Assembly: GCA_004552155.1 (NCBI GenBank)
Contig: SFPF01000019.1
Span: forward strand, 1-36,237
DNA length: 36,237 nucleotides
Source: Bacteroidales bacterium
Lineage (GTDB): Bacteria > Bacteroidota > Bacteroidia > Bacteroidales > Bacteroidaceae
Reading direction: 5' to 3'
The notes under the pieces were generated by a model, which saw nothing but the letters and a program-made list of their open reading frames with translations, was not told the DNA's origin and made no database searches. How positions within the stretch are numbered: position 1 is the stretch's first letter; every line of letters begins with the position of its first letter. Position numbers and translations under genes: made by a program. Below, one piece after another: positions 1 to 8,179 of the stretch.

Positions 1-20
1 ATTTCATTGTGAATGTGCAT

Positions 21-61
21 AAAAAGTCAATCGATTGTTGAAACAATCTTCTTGACTTTTT
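21..61 (+). terminator. Strong hairpin with T-run before fabZ
   Basis: AAAAAGTCAA (21-30) pairs with TTGACTTTTT (52-61), and GATTGTT pairs with AACAATC inside. The run of T at the end makes it a likely intrinsic terminator of an upstream gene outside the window. It belongs to the foreign left-end segment. Confidence 0.7.
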
Positions 62-74
62 ATGGGAGAACAAA

Positions 75-593
75 ATGGCAGTAACAAATGATATTGAAAG
101 CCTTTTACCGCATCGAAAACCTTTTTTGTTTGTCGATGAAATTGTATCTTGTGACGACAATGGAAGCGTAAGTACAAGAAAGTTTACGGAAGAAGATTTT
201 TTCTTTAAAGGACACTTTCCTGAATATCCTGTAGTTCCTGGAGTAATTCTTGTAGAAACAATGGCACAGGGCGGTGGAGCGGCATTGAGCCTTCAGAAAA
301 AATTTGACGAAGGAAGCCTGTTCTTCCTTGCAACAGTAAACAACGTAAAATTTAAACATCAGGTACGCCCTGGCGACACCGTAAGAATGGAAGTAGTAAA
401 TAAGCGTTGCACCAAAAACATGGTAGTACAGGAAGGAAAAGCCTACGTAGGCGAAACCCTCTGCGCCCAAGCAGAATGGATGTGTTTGGTTGGAAAAGGC
501 AACATACAAGCAACTGTCCGCAATATCAAGTCCTCTAGGCAACGGCTCACCTTTCATTGCATCGCGTTCAAAAGGAAATTCCATCTTAATTGA
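75..593 (+). CDS. fabZ: 3-hydroxyacyl-ACP dehydratase FabZ, C-terminus replaced by foreign sequence
   Basis: Hot-dog-fold dehydratase of type II fatty acid synthesis, cytoplasmic; it removes water from 3-hydroxyacyl-ACP. The family motif is clear: LLPHRKPFLFVDEI at the N-terminus, then GHFPEYPVVPGVILVE with the catalytic His47 and Glu61, followed by AQ. Residues 1 to about 141 make a full-length FabZ. The last ~31 residues (from about position 495) match nothing expected and are the antisense of a different gene starting at 596, so the open frame runs across a junction. A good Shine-Dalgarno (GGGAG, 8 bases before ATG) is unlike most genes in the rest of the window. Codon use and motif spelling suggest a spirochaete or Firmicute source; that is inference. 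The biological gene probably ends near 500. Confidence 0.85.
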   Translation: MAVTNDIESLLPHRKPFLFVDEIVSCDDNGSVSTRKFTEEDFFFKGHFPEYPVVPGVILVETMAQGGGAALSLQKKFDEGSLFFLATVNNVKFKHQVRPGDTVRMEVVNKRCTKNMVVQEGKAYVGETLCAQAEWMCLVGKGNIQATVRNIKSSRQRLTFHCIAFKRKFHLN

Positions 594-596
594 CAA
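504..596 (-). CDS. N-terminal fragment of a prophage-type small protein
   Basis: The frame starting at 596 on the minus strand begins MSIKMEFPFERDAMKG and continues with PLPRGLDIADSCLY, about 31 residues. This opening resembles the start of small hypothetical proteins common in Firmicute prophages (EFPFER.., DIADxCLY); this is from memory of the family and not a search. After residue 31 the frame becomes antisense fabZ, so the gene is cut at the junction near 500. It lies just downstream of the zinc-ribbon gene (620-925) in the same direction, as in a phage operon. Confidence 0.45.
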
Positions 597-619
597 CCCC
601 CTTTATCTGTGGGCGGTTT

Positions 620-925
620 TTAGCCGCCCTTATTGCCATTTGTTTCAATCGGCCTATTTTCAATCAAAGCCATTAGGGCATCATTCCATCCAGTTTTATA
701 CGCTAGTTCTTTTTCGTCGCAGCAATCAAGAGGTTTTAATCTTGAAGCAAATTCTTTTTTTATGTCAATAAGATATTCATCCTGACCAGCGCCTCTAAGT
801 TTATTTAGTCCAAGACGTAAACATTTTTCACAATAACTGTATTTTGTATATCCAACCTGAGCCATAGCATCTTGCGACATACTGAACGCTTCGCCGCATC
901 TTAAACAGCGCAAATGCATTATCAT
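620..925 (-). CDS. Small zinc-ribbon protein, prophage-like
   Basis: About 101 residues with two CxxC pairs, CLRC near the N-terminus and CEKC about 30 residues on, which would bind one zinc ion. The remainder is charged and helical. The frame is open up to 943, but the ATG at 925 is preferred because an AGGA sits about nine bases before it. Function unknown; such zinc-ribbon proteins are frequent in Firmicute prophages. Neighbours on both sides (504-596 and 968-1117) are same-strand fragments with the same phage flavour, and base composition is lower in GC than the Bacteroidales part of the window. I read it as part of the foreign left-end segment. Confidence 0.55.
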   Translation of the reverse strand: MIMHLRCLRCGEAFSMSQDAMAQVGYTKYSYCEKCLRLGLNKLRGAGQDEYLIDIKKEFASRLKPLDCCDEKELAYKTGWNDALMALIENRPIETNGNKGG

Positions 926-967
926 TTCTTCACATCCTATCATAATAAATTGGAATTTTTCACCCCA

Positions 968-1117
968 TTATTTGTTCCATTGGCTTTCAAAGGAAACCAA
1001 CATAGCAAGTCCGATGGTTTTCTGGTTGTCGGTCATATCAGCAAGCTTACAACCCATCATTTTTTCCAACTCAGCCTTTGCAAGGGAGCCACGCTTGTTC
1101 ATCTTGATAATATCCAT
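968..1117 (-). CDS. C-terminal piece of a small prophage-like protein
   Basis: Forty-nine codons from an ATG at 1117 to TAA at 968, opening MDIIKMNKRGSLAKAELEKM and ending FESQWNK. The stop is 25 bases upstream of the zinc-ribbon frame, as expected in a compact phage operon. The ATG lies within a few bases of the junction with the ABC ATPase fragment (about 1115-1130), so this may be an internal Met of a longer, truncated gene. Function unknown. Confidence 0.45.
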   Translation of the reverse strand: MDIIKMNKRGSLAKAELEKMMGCKLADMTDNQKTIGLAMLVSFESQWNK

Positions 1118-1536
1118 TGCCAAATGACTTCTTTATTGGTAAACTGTTCCTCCAGTTCTTCTGCTGTACCTCTGGCAATTACCTTTCCTTGATCAATGAT
1201 CACCACACTGTCACAGATCGCGCTGATTTCTGATAAAATGTGTGAGCTTAAAATAATCGTATGATCTTTTGCAAGATCTTTGATCAGTTTTCTCATTCTG
1301 ATAATCTGATTTGGATCTAAACCTACGGTGGGCTCATCTAAAATCAATAGTTTCGGTTCTCCAAGAAGCGCCTGAGCCAATCCAACCCTCTGCTTATATC
1401 CTTTGGATAGATACTTGATCAAGCGGTTTTCGTATTCTTTTACTTCTACCAATTCCATAACCTGCTCTACCTGCTTCTTTCTTTCCGCTTTTTTCAGTTT
1501 TTTTAACTGCGCCACAAAATTCAGATATTCTTTCAA
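1099..1536 (-). pseudogene. C-terminal half of an ABC transporter ATPase, joined in frame to a GH25 gene
   Basis: This part of an 800-codon frame carries the second half of an ABC nucleotide-binding domain: signature LSKGYKQR, Walker B LLILDEP with VGLDP D-loop, and the switch His in ILSSHIL. The Walker A half is absent; the sequence before it is a GH25 lysozyme. After EEQFTNKE (about 1128) the frame runs into the phage-like segment and stops. Such ATPases of the drug or gliding type (CcmA/ABC-2) are about 240-310 residues; only ~135 remain. The joint at about 1531-1545 falls in a shared KELK stretch. An assembly or recombination chimera explains this better than a real fusion. Confidence 0.75.
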
Positions 1537-3501
1537 CTCTTTCGGGGCGGCGGGCATGTGCTTGTTCACAAAGTTCTGGCCCATATAAAGTACGGGCTTC
1601 ACGCCGCAACGACGCTCTACGGCGCGGAGCCAAACGAGCATTTCCTGAAAGAGTTTTTGCACGCCGCCCATTTTCTTGATTTCGCTTTCCGACGGTTCTA
1701 CATCGAGCATCGGCGGTAGGTCACCCTTTACCAAACTTGCTTTTTTGAGGAAATACTCTGCCTGCGCCGCGCCGCTCTTCAGGTAGGAGAAGAAATGATA
1801 CGAACCGGCGGCGATGCCCTGATGGCGTGCGGCGCGAATATCTGCGGCGTAGTAATTGCTGAATATGCTGGTGCCTTGCGTGGCCTTGACATAAACGAAA
1901 TCTACCTTATAATCCACCTTGCCGACAATGCGCTTCTGCGGCCCTAAGCCCGTGATGCGCAGTTTGTTCCAATAGATGGGATATTTCTTGCGCCCGATGT
2001 CGTGCTGGTAGCGCGAGATGTCGATGCCGTACACGCGGTCTGCGCTGTACACCATGCGCTCGCCCTTGAACACATCTTCTTTCCACGCGCCGCACTTTGC
2101 CACATTGTCGCCCGACAGACTGATGCCGTGTCCGTGCCGTTGCCCGTTTTTCCATTCGCCATAGTAGAACGAGCCGTCTGTCCCAAAGCAAGTGCCGATG
2201 CCGTGTGCTTTCCTCTCTGCGTTGAACTTTCCCGTATAGACTCCCTCGGGCGTAATGGCGCAGCCGCTCGCCAAAGTGTCGGCTTGCCATGTGCCGCCGT
2301 AAATGTTGCCTATGCTGTCGGTGAGTGTGCCTGCGCCTTCTTTTATCGTGATGCCTTTGCGCTCTACGACTTGCCCCTCATAGGTTGCGCCGTCTTCCTG
2401 CACGAGGCGTACGCATTGCCTATATATATATAATATTGTATGGCGGCGCGTGGGGCGGTCGGCAAACCACGACTTTATCTTTTGGCAGAAATTGCGCCAA
2501 AGCGCAGCCGGCCAGCCCTTGTCGGCATACACTGCGGCGGCTATCCGTTCCGCGCCTATCCATTTGCCGTCTGCCACGATGCCGCTTAGGCGGCCGAAGC
2601 AGTTGATTGCCGCTCCGCCTTCGGCAGAGGCAAAGGTGCTTAGCGCGGCGGTGTCGGCCGTAACGGCAGGCAGGGACACGGCGGTTTCGTTGCCGAAGTC
2701 GTGGAAAAAGATGTAGCGCTTGGGCTTTGCCAACGTGCCGAAACGCAGGGCGGCAAAACGTGCCGCGCCTTCGGGCAATAGAGAGTCGGCGGTTTGCAAT
2801 AACAGGAGCGAAGTGCTGTCGCGCAGGGCGGTGTCGGTAAGCCGCTGGCAGCGCACGGTGTCTGTATAGATGCTGTCGGCAGTCGCCGTCCTGTTGAAAA
2901 TCAAGCGGTACTCGGTGTGAATGGCTGCGGTGACAGGCTTTCCCGCCTCTGCTGCTGCGCAAAGCCTTGCCGCGATGCGTGCCGTGGAGTCGCGACGTGC
3001 GCCGTAGTCTTCGGCTTGCGCTTTCAGGCTCATCATTTCGTTGTAACCGTCGTCTGCCACGGAGTGCGTGCGCTCATAGTACTCCATTTCGCGCACCACG
3101 TGGGCTGCATCGGCAAGGTCGTTTTCCAAGTTTCTTTGCAGCGCGGCTATCAGCCGCATCGTGCTGTCGGCAACAAGCGTGTCGGGTAGCGTGCCGAGCA
3201 GGTTGGCGGAGGTGAGGGCGTGCCCGCTGTTGCTCACGAACACCGCCGTGCCTTCGCGTTTCTGCGCTACCGAGTCAGCGCAATAGTCCGCATCGTCGAG
3301 TTGCCCGTCTGCCATACATATATATATTGTGTCGCGGCTGCCGTCGGTGAGCATCAGGCAACTTTTTGCTTCCACGCGCGCCACGCTTCGCAAGAGCGTG
3401 CTTTCGCGGGTGGGCAGCAGCCAAGGCAATAGTATGAGCATTGCCGCAACCACGCAGATTGCGGCAATGATAAAGGGTCTTGATTTTAGTAGTTTCTTCA
3501 T
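1537..3501 (-). CDS. Membrane-anchored protein: degenerate trypsin-like domain, MORN repeats, GH25 lysozyme (3' truncated)
   Basis: Begins with an uncleaved-looking membrane anchor (residues ~8-32). Residues ~84-104 read GTAVFVSNSGHALTSANLLG, the pattern of a trypsin-fold protease (GTGFxV..GxxLTNAHV) with Asn where the catalytic His belongs. Residues ~288-300 (EGGAAINCFGRLSGIV) match the GxSGGP region with the Ser missing. Residues ~378-487 hold three to four MORN-type repeats (GTCFGTDGSFYYGEWKNG, HGHG). From ~490 a GH25 muramidase starts (VYGIDISRYQ, FVYVKATQGT, AGSYHFF, PPMLDVEPSE with the catalytic DxE). Expected activity is peptidoglycan cleavage at the cell envelope. The GH25 domain lacks its last ~45 residues because it runs into the ABC ATPase fragment at 1531-1545. 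A second GH25 gene lies at 27423-28274. Confidence 0.8.
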
Positions 3502-3532
3502 CCGCGATATATGTATTTACACCAAAGATTTT

Positions 3533-3705
3533 AGTAAACAAGTAAACGAGTAAACAAGTAAACAAGACAGAAATGTCGTGCAAGCGAGAGCAATTAAGTT
3601 TACTTAAATTGCCGAGCGCAGCCGACATTATGTAAATGTCTTGCTAATTTATATTTTCATGAGAAACTTGTCTCGTCTACTCGTTTACTTGTAAACTCGT
3701 CTACT
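3533..3705. repeat. Inverted repeat with 8-bp tandem arms (AGTAAACR type), copy A
   Basis: The left arm is four tandem octamers AGTAAACA/G (3533-3564). The right arm is four octamers in the opposite sense, CGTCTACT/CGTTTACT/TGTAAACT/CGTCTACT (3674-3705). The ~110-bp centre contains GTCTTGCTAATTT and ATGAGAAACTTGTCT, which recur in the copy at 31351-31460. The last octamer supplies the TAG stop of the neighbouring minus-strand gene. Confidence 0.85.
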
Positions 3706-4762
3706 AATAAACCAAAACTTTCGACAAGAAATAACCGCCAAGTACGAGCCATACGTATAGGCCGCCGGCAAGGAGAAAGGGTTTTGCGCCGGCTTGCTTG
3801 AACTTGTCGATACTGGTTTCTGCACCGAGGGCAGTCATTGCCATGGTGAGCAGGAATGTGTCGAGGTTGTTGATGAAAGAAATGCATGCGGCGAGCGTTT
3901 CTTGGGGAATAAACGAGGCCTGTTGCAGGAGCGAGTTGATGCCGATGACGATAAGGAAGTAGAAGGCAAACCAAGGAATGGTGATTTTGCTTTTTCCTCC
4001 GGCGTTGTTCTCGCTATTGCCCCATTTGGCGAGGCAGAGGCTCATTATGACGAGCACCGGGGCGAGGAGCATCACGCGTATCATCTTCGTAATGGTCGCC
4101 GCGTCGGCTATATTGCCGCCGGCCGCATCAATGGCGTTTCCTGCGCCCACCACGTGCGCCACTTCGTGCAGCGTGCTGCCCGTATAGACGGCCAACTGCT
4201 GTTGCGTCAGTCCGTCGAGCATGCCGGCGCGGTAGAGGATAGGGTAGAGGAACATGGAGAGCGTGCCGAAGATCACGACCGTGGAAACCGCCACGGCGGT
4301 CTTGTGGGGCGCACATTTCACCACGGGCTCTGCGCCGAGCACGGCGGCCGCGCCGCAAATGGCACTGCCGGTCGAGGTCATCAGCGTGGTTTCGCCGTCG
4401 ATTTTAAGCAATTTGCCGAGCAGTATGCCGAGGAAGATGGTGCCTGCCACGATGATGGCATCAACGGTAATGGCGGGCAGGCCTATTTCCGCCACTTGCT
4501 GAAACGTCAGTTTGAAGCCGTAAAGCACTACGCCCGTGCGCAGCACCGTTTTCGAGCAGAACTTGATGCCCGGCACCCACGTCTCGGGCAGTTTGTTGCG
4601 CAGCGAGTTGGCGTAGAGCATACCGAGGATAATGCCGACAATCAGCGGACTGAACGACAAGTCTTTTACGAACTGGAACTCGGCGATATAGAAAGCCGAG
4701 AAGGAGAAGAGGACTATTAAGAGTATGCCGTGCAATACCTCGCCTTTGTTTTCTTTGAACAT
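3704..4762 (-). CDS. YeiH/UPF0324 family putative sulfate exporter
   Basis: An integral membrane protein of 352 residues, the usual size for the family (Cons_hypoth698), with about nine to ten hydrophobic segments. Family landmarks are LSFSPLIVGIILGMLYAN, LRTGVVLYGFKLTFQ, GTSTGSAICGAAA-like (here MTSTGSAICGAAAVLGAEP) and GSTLHEVAHVVGAGNA. Members are annotated as putative sulfate or sulfonate exporters; the substrate is not shown by the sequence. The frame is open to 4834, but the extra 24 codons fall in intergenic repeat DNA, so the ATG at 4762 (MFKENKGEVL) is chosen. It is followed downstream on the same strand by the octamer repeat and the MORN-GH25 gene. Confidence 0.85.
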   Translation of the reverse strand: MFKENKGEVLHGILLIVLFSFSAFYIAEFQFVKDLSFSPLIVGIILGMLYANSLRNKLPETWVPGIKFCSKTVLRTGVVLYGFKLTFQQVAEIGLPAITVDAIIVAGTIFLGILLGKLLKIDGETTLMTSTGSAICGAAAVLGAEPVVKCAPHKTAVAVSTVVIFGTLSMFLYPILYRAGMLDGLTQQQLAVYTGSTLHEVAHVVGAGNAIDAAGGNIADAATITKMIRVMLLAPVLVIMSLCLAKWGNSENNAGGKSKITIPWFAFYFLIVIGINSLLQQASFIPQETLAACISFINNLDTFLLTMAMTALGAETSIDKFKQAGAKPFLLAGGLYVWLVLGGYFLSKVLVY

Positions 4763-4811
4763 GATGTATATGATTTTACGTTGTATTTGTGATGATTGTT
4801 TTGATGTCATC

Positions 4812-5080
4812 ATTGTGGCGGGCTGTAAGCCCAAGGGTTGCCCATAGCCCCGGGCAACGCCCGGGGGAAACGTTGTTCGCGATTAATACATTCGGCATTT
4901 TTGCAAGCGCAAAAATGCCACGCGCCTCGAGCGCGTAACCCCGTTTGCAATGCCACGGGGCGTTGCCCCTCATAAAGGAGGTTGCTCTTACAGAGCGCGA
5001 CACTTTAATCAATGCACACGCCGCCCCCAGGGCGCTGCCCTGGGCTATGGGCAACAATTGGGCTTACAGCCCGCCACAAT
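4812..5080. repeat. 269-bp inverted-repeat element built from tandem triloop hairpins
   Basis: The ends ATTGTGGCGGGCTGTAAGCC and its reverse complement (ending at 5080) define the element. Inside are several small hairpins, most with three-base loops: GGGCT-GTA-AGCCC, CCCCGGGC-AAC-GCCCGGGG, GGCATTTTTGC..GCAAAAATGCC, CGCGC..GCGCG, GGGGC-GTT-GCCCC, CTCT-TAC-AGAG, CCAGGGC-GCT-GCCCTGG, GGGCT-TAC-AGCCC. No credible gene lies in it; this accounts for the gap between the exporter gene and ndh. Confidence 0.85.
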
Positions 5081-5100
5081 TATAATTAAATATTGAGGGC

Positions 5101-5120
5101 GGGCGTTTTGCAAAACGCCC
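5101..5120. repeat. Perfect 20-bp palindrome just after ndh
   Basis: GGGCGTTTTGCAAAACGCCC, 17 bases downstream of the ndh stop on the minus strand. A sister palindrome with two base changes sits at 8180-8199, also about 20 bases after a stop. No T-run follows, so it is not a classic terminator, but it may protect or end transcripts. Confidence 0.8.
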
Positions 5121-5137
5121 CTACTGTTTGCTATGGA

Positions 5138-6474
5138 TTATTCTTCGGGGCTTTCGTCTTCCGCGCCCTCGCTGAGAAGGTCGGTGCCCCAGTGTGTGGA
5201 GGCGAGGCGTTGCTCGCGGCGTATTACCTCCTTTGCCTTCTTGGCGTAGATTATCATGCGCAGCGACTGGCTGTAAGAAAAATAATTCCACATCCAGTTG
5301 AACATCACGATGAGTTTGTTGCGCACGCCGAGAATGGAGCGCAGATGCACCACGAGCCACATGAACCACGCCACGAAGCCCGCCATTTTCATTTTGCTAA
5401 ACTCCGCCACGGCGCGGTTGCGGCCCACGGTTGCCATCGTGCCGAGGTTGCGGTAGCGGAACGGGCGCATGGGTTGTCCCTCCGCGAGGCGTTTCAGGTT
5501 CTTGGCTAAGAGCGTGCCCTGCTGTATGGGGTCGCCTTCGGGCATGATGCACTGGTCGCCGATGGAAAACACGCCGTCGAGTCCTTTCACTTGGTTGAAC
5601 TCGTCCACGATGATGCGCCGCCCGCGCCCGAGGTGGCTCGGGTCGAGGTTGCCCACGGGCTGCGCCGCCACGCCGCTCACCCAGATAAAGGTGCGCGTAG
5701 CGATGCTGCTGCCGTCTTTGAGTATCACGCAGTGGTCCTTGTAGTCCGTCACCATCTTGTTGAGCAGCACGTTCACGCCCATGCCGCGCAGGTATTTCTC
5801 CACGTGCGCCGAACTCTCCTCGCTCATGGCGGGCAGCAGGCGCGGCCCGGCTTCCACGAGATAGATATGCATGAGGCTCGACGGCAGGTCGGGGTAGTCC
5901 TTTGGCAGCACAAAGTTTTTCATTTCAGAGAGTGCGCCGGCTATTTCCACGCCCGTTGCGCCGCCGCCCACGATGACCACGTTGAGCAGTTCCTGCCTTT
6001 CCTGTTCTCCGGCGCAGGTGAGGGCGCGTTCGAAGTTGTCGAGCAGCGCGTTGCGCAGTCCCATGGCCTCGCTCACGTTCTTCATCGGCATGGCCTCGCC
6101 TTCCACGTGCTCGTTGCCGAAGAAGTTGGTCGTAGTGCCGGCGGCCAGTACGAGGTAGTCGTACTGCACCTTGCCGATAGAGGTTTGAATAATCTTGTGT
6201 TCGGGAAAAATGGAGCGTACCCCTCCGCCATGCGGTAAAAGAAGTCCTTGCGGCGTTGGAAGATTTTGCGGAAGGGGAAAGAGATAGAACTCGGCTCGAT
6301 GCCCGCCGATGCTATCTGATAAATAAGCGGCGGGAACTGGTGGTAATTGTTACGGTCAACGAGCACCACCTGAAACTTCGAACCTTTCAGTTTGTTGGCC
6401 AATTTCAGTCCGCCAAAGCCGCCGCCCACGATGACGACGCGCTTCTTGTCGGTTTGGGGTATGTTGAAACTCAT
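5138..6474 (-). pseudogene. ndh: Type II NADH:quinone oxidoreductase (NDH-2), frameshifted
   Basis: Single-subunit, non-proton-pumping NADH dehydrogenase on the inner face of the membrane. The first frame (from ATG at 6474) shows the FAD-binding GGGFGGLKLAN motif and LVDRNNYHQFPPLIYQIA. The second frame continues with QYDYLVLAAGTTTNFFG, the NADH-binding VIVGGGATGVEIAGALSE, FSIGDQC and a C-terminal hydrophobic stretch (WFMWLVVHLRSILGV). The two frames meet at 6220-6223, a CCCC run (GGGG on the coding strand). One base there restores MAE..VRSIFPEHK..QYDY. The rejoined product is ~445 residues, normal for Bacteroidales NDH-2. A homopolymer indel may be a sequencing error, so the gene may be intact in the organism. 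Confidence 0.85.
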
Positions 6475-6530
6475 GGTGTTATGTATGAATAGGTATTATC
6501 GAGTAGATTGAATGTCGTAATCGGTGCTAA

Positions 6531-6747
6531 GTGCCTGGAAGGCACTACAAAAGCGTAACTTTTTGGTAACCGGGGACGAAGTCCTCGGATAGGCGGTGAA
6601 AGACCGATGTGCCTGGAAGGCACTACGCCACAGGACAGAGCAAAAGCCACGGGCGTACTGCCTTCCAGGCAGTTCATGGCAATGACTTATATCCGAGGAC
6701 TTCGTCCCCGGTTACCATCGCTTCGCTCTGTACTGCCTTCCAGGCAG
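6531..6747. repeat. Nested-hairpin repeat element, copy 1
   Basis: A ~217-bp inverted repeat made of five boxes: GTGCCTGGAAGGCAC, CCGGGGACGAAGTCCTCGG (6570-6588), GTGCCTGGAAGGCACTACGCC, then a reverse CTGCCTTCCAGGCAG, CCGAGGACTTCGTCCCCGG, and a final CTGCCTTCCAGGCAG. Each box is itself a hairpin with a three-base loop. It fills the gap between ndh and the chromate transporter pair. Other copies are at 7946-8160 and 9807-10018. Confidence 0.95.
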
Positions 6748-6771
6748 CCTTTTCAAACAAAATATATCCTT

Positions 6772-7341
6772 TTATAGCAGCAGCCACCCTGCTATGCCGC
6801 AGAGGGCAATCATGACGAGGGAGTTGATGCGGAAGAGGGCGGAGCCAATGAGGGTGGCAACGAAGAGGAAGAGCGTGATGCCGAACTGCCACGGCGTTTC
6901 TTTCGGCGTGCCGAACGAGCCGGGCGTGCAGAGCAGCAGCACGGCGGCTGCCATCAGTCCGGGCACGAGGGGGCGCATCAGCGTGAGCACGCCCTCGGCC
7001 ATGCCGCTCTGTTTGAAACGGACGTAAAAGCGGTGGTAAAATTCTGTCCAGAGGAAGGAGGGCAGGGCGATGCCAATGGTTGCCACTAATGCCCCACCCA
7101 CTGCGGGCCAAAAGCCGTAGGGCTGGACGGTGGCGGCATATCCGCCGAGCGCGGCGGCGTTCTGTCCGATGTCGCCGGGGATAATGCGGCAGAGGGCCAC
7201 GAGGTCGGCAAACTCCTCGGCGGTGAGCCAATGGTTTTGCGTCACGAGTGCGTTTTCCAAGAAAGCGAGCAGGCTTTCCATGCCGCCGAAGCCCAACAGG
7301 CCGGCAGCGAAGAAGAGCAGGAAGAGTAGAGCGTAAACCAT
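6772..7341 (-). CDS. Chromate transporter family protein, second half-gene of a pair
   Basis: A 189-residue membrane protein of the short-chain CHR family (Chromate_transp). Several hydrophobic segments are seen, with the family pattern LLGFGGMESLLAFLENALV near the N-terminus, then LTAEEFADLVALCRIIPGDIGQNAA and AATIGIALPSF-like text. Short-chain CHR proteins work as pairs with opposite topology, equal to one long ChrA. Its ATG lies three bases after the stop of the partner gene at 7345-7887, so the two are surely co-translated. Real substrate unknown: gut anaerobes often carry this pair without any known chromate resistance. Confidence 0.85.
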   Translation of the reverse strand: MVYALLFLLFFAAGLLGFGGMESLLAFLENALVTQNHWLTAEEFADLVALCRIIPGDIGQNAAALGGYAATVQPYGFWPAVGGALVATIGIALPSFLWTEFYHRFYVRFKQSGMAEGVLTLMRPLVPGLMAAAVLLLCTPGSFGTPKETPWQFGITLFLFVATLIGSALFRINSLVMIALCGIAGWLLL

Positions 7342-7344
7342 GGC

Positions 7345-7887
7345 TTATTCGTTGGGTTTGATAAAGAAGCCGTAAAGCAGGCCGGGAATGATGATGCCGA
7401 GCACAATGAGGAAGGGCGGCAAGCCCAAGAGACATATCGCCACGGCCGCGCCGATGGGCAGCCACACGTTGGCCAGCGTGATGCTCGTGTGGCGCAGGGT
7501 ACGAGCCACGGGGATAACCAAGAGCGCGATGATCGCCGGGCGCACGCCGCGCAGAAAGGCAGCCATTTGCGGCTGTGTGCGCACGTCACCGAACAGGCCG
7601 GCGATGAACACCATAATAATAAAAGGCGGCAGCAGCAGACCGCCAACGGCTGCAAGGCTGCCTGCCTTTCCGTGCAACTCGCGCCCGAGGAGGGTGCAGA
7701 GGTTGATGCTGAACACGCCCGGCATCGCCTTTGCCACCGTGGCGCAATGCTCATAGCGCTCAGCCTCCATAGCCGCCCCGTCGCCCTCGGCGAGCACCTT
7801 GCGCAAGGGAGCGGCGAGGGCATAGCCGCCGGCAATGTTCGTGCCGGCGGTACGCAAGAAGAGTGAGAAGATTTTGTAAAGGGTCAT
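7345..7887 (-). CDS. Chromate transporter family protein, first half-gene of a pair
   Basis: A 180-residue membrane protein, short-chain CHR family. The N-terminus LYKIFSLFLRTAGTNIAGGYALAAPL corresponds to the F..FxxlGxxxfGGg.a motif of ChrA. Then comes YEHCATVAKAMPGVFSINLCTLLG (family pattern ..a.a.PGp..in.a...G) and LLPPFIIMVFIAGLFG. Met at 7887 (MTLYKIF) is chosen over 7905, because it fits the family start and the upstream six codons look non-conserved. It precedes the partner gene by three bases. A copy of the nested-hairpin element lies immediately upstream, so promoter signals were not identified. Confidence 0.85.
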   Translation of the reverse strand: MTLYKIFSLFLRTAGTNIAGGYALAAPLRKVLAEGDGAAMEAERYEHCATVAKAMPGVFSINLCTLLGRELHGKAGSLAAVGGLLLPPFIIMVFIAGLFGDVRTQPQMAAFLRGVRPAIIALLVIPVARTLRHTSITLANVWLPIGAAVAICLLGLPPFLIVLGIIIPGLLYGFFIKPNE

Positions 7888-7945
7888 ATTTAGTCGGTTC
7901 GTCAAAATATTTTGAAGCAGGTAAGGGCCATTCGTAAGGTATTAA

Positions 7946-8160
7946 GTGCCTGGAAGGCACTACTGAGCGAAGCGATAGTAACCGGGGACGAAGTCCTCGG
8001 AGGGGAGGGGCAAAAACGATGTGCCTGGAAGGCACTACGCCACAGGACATGTGGCATTTCCGCAGGCGTACTGCCTTCCAGGCAGAACTTCTGAGTTATC
8101 CTTATCCGAGGACTTCGTCCCCGGTTACTATCGCTTCGCTCTGTACTGCCTTCCAGGCAG
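7946..8160. repeat. Nested-hairpin repeat element, copy 2
   Basis: Same box order as copy 1: GTGCCTGGAAGGCAC, CCGGGGACGAAGTCCTCGG, GTGCCTGGAAGGCAC, CTGCCTTCCAGGCAG, CCGAGGACTTCGTCCCCGG, CTGCCTTCCAGGCAG. The central spacer differs but keeps TACGCCACAGGAC and GGCGTA. It occupies most of the 330-bp gap between the chromate pair and DUF4301. Confidence 0.95.
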
Positions 8161-8179
8161 TTTATACTCCCAGTATTTC

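Noticed and set aside
1099..3501. An 800-residue GH25-ABC ATPase fusion as a new protein architecture
   Set aside because: The GH25 domain loses its C-terminus and the ATPase loses Walker A at the same point; neither domain would work. A chimeric joint explains it.
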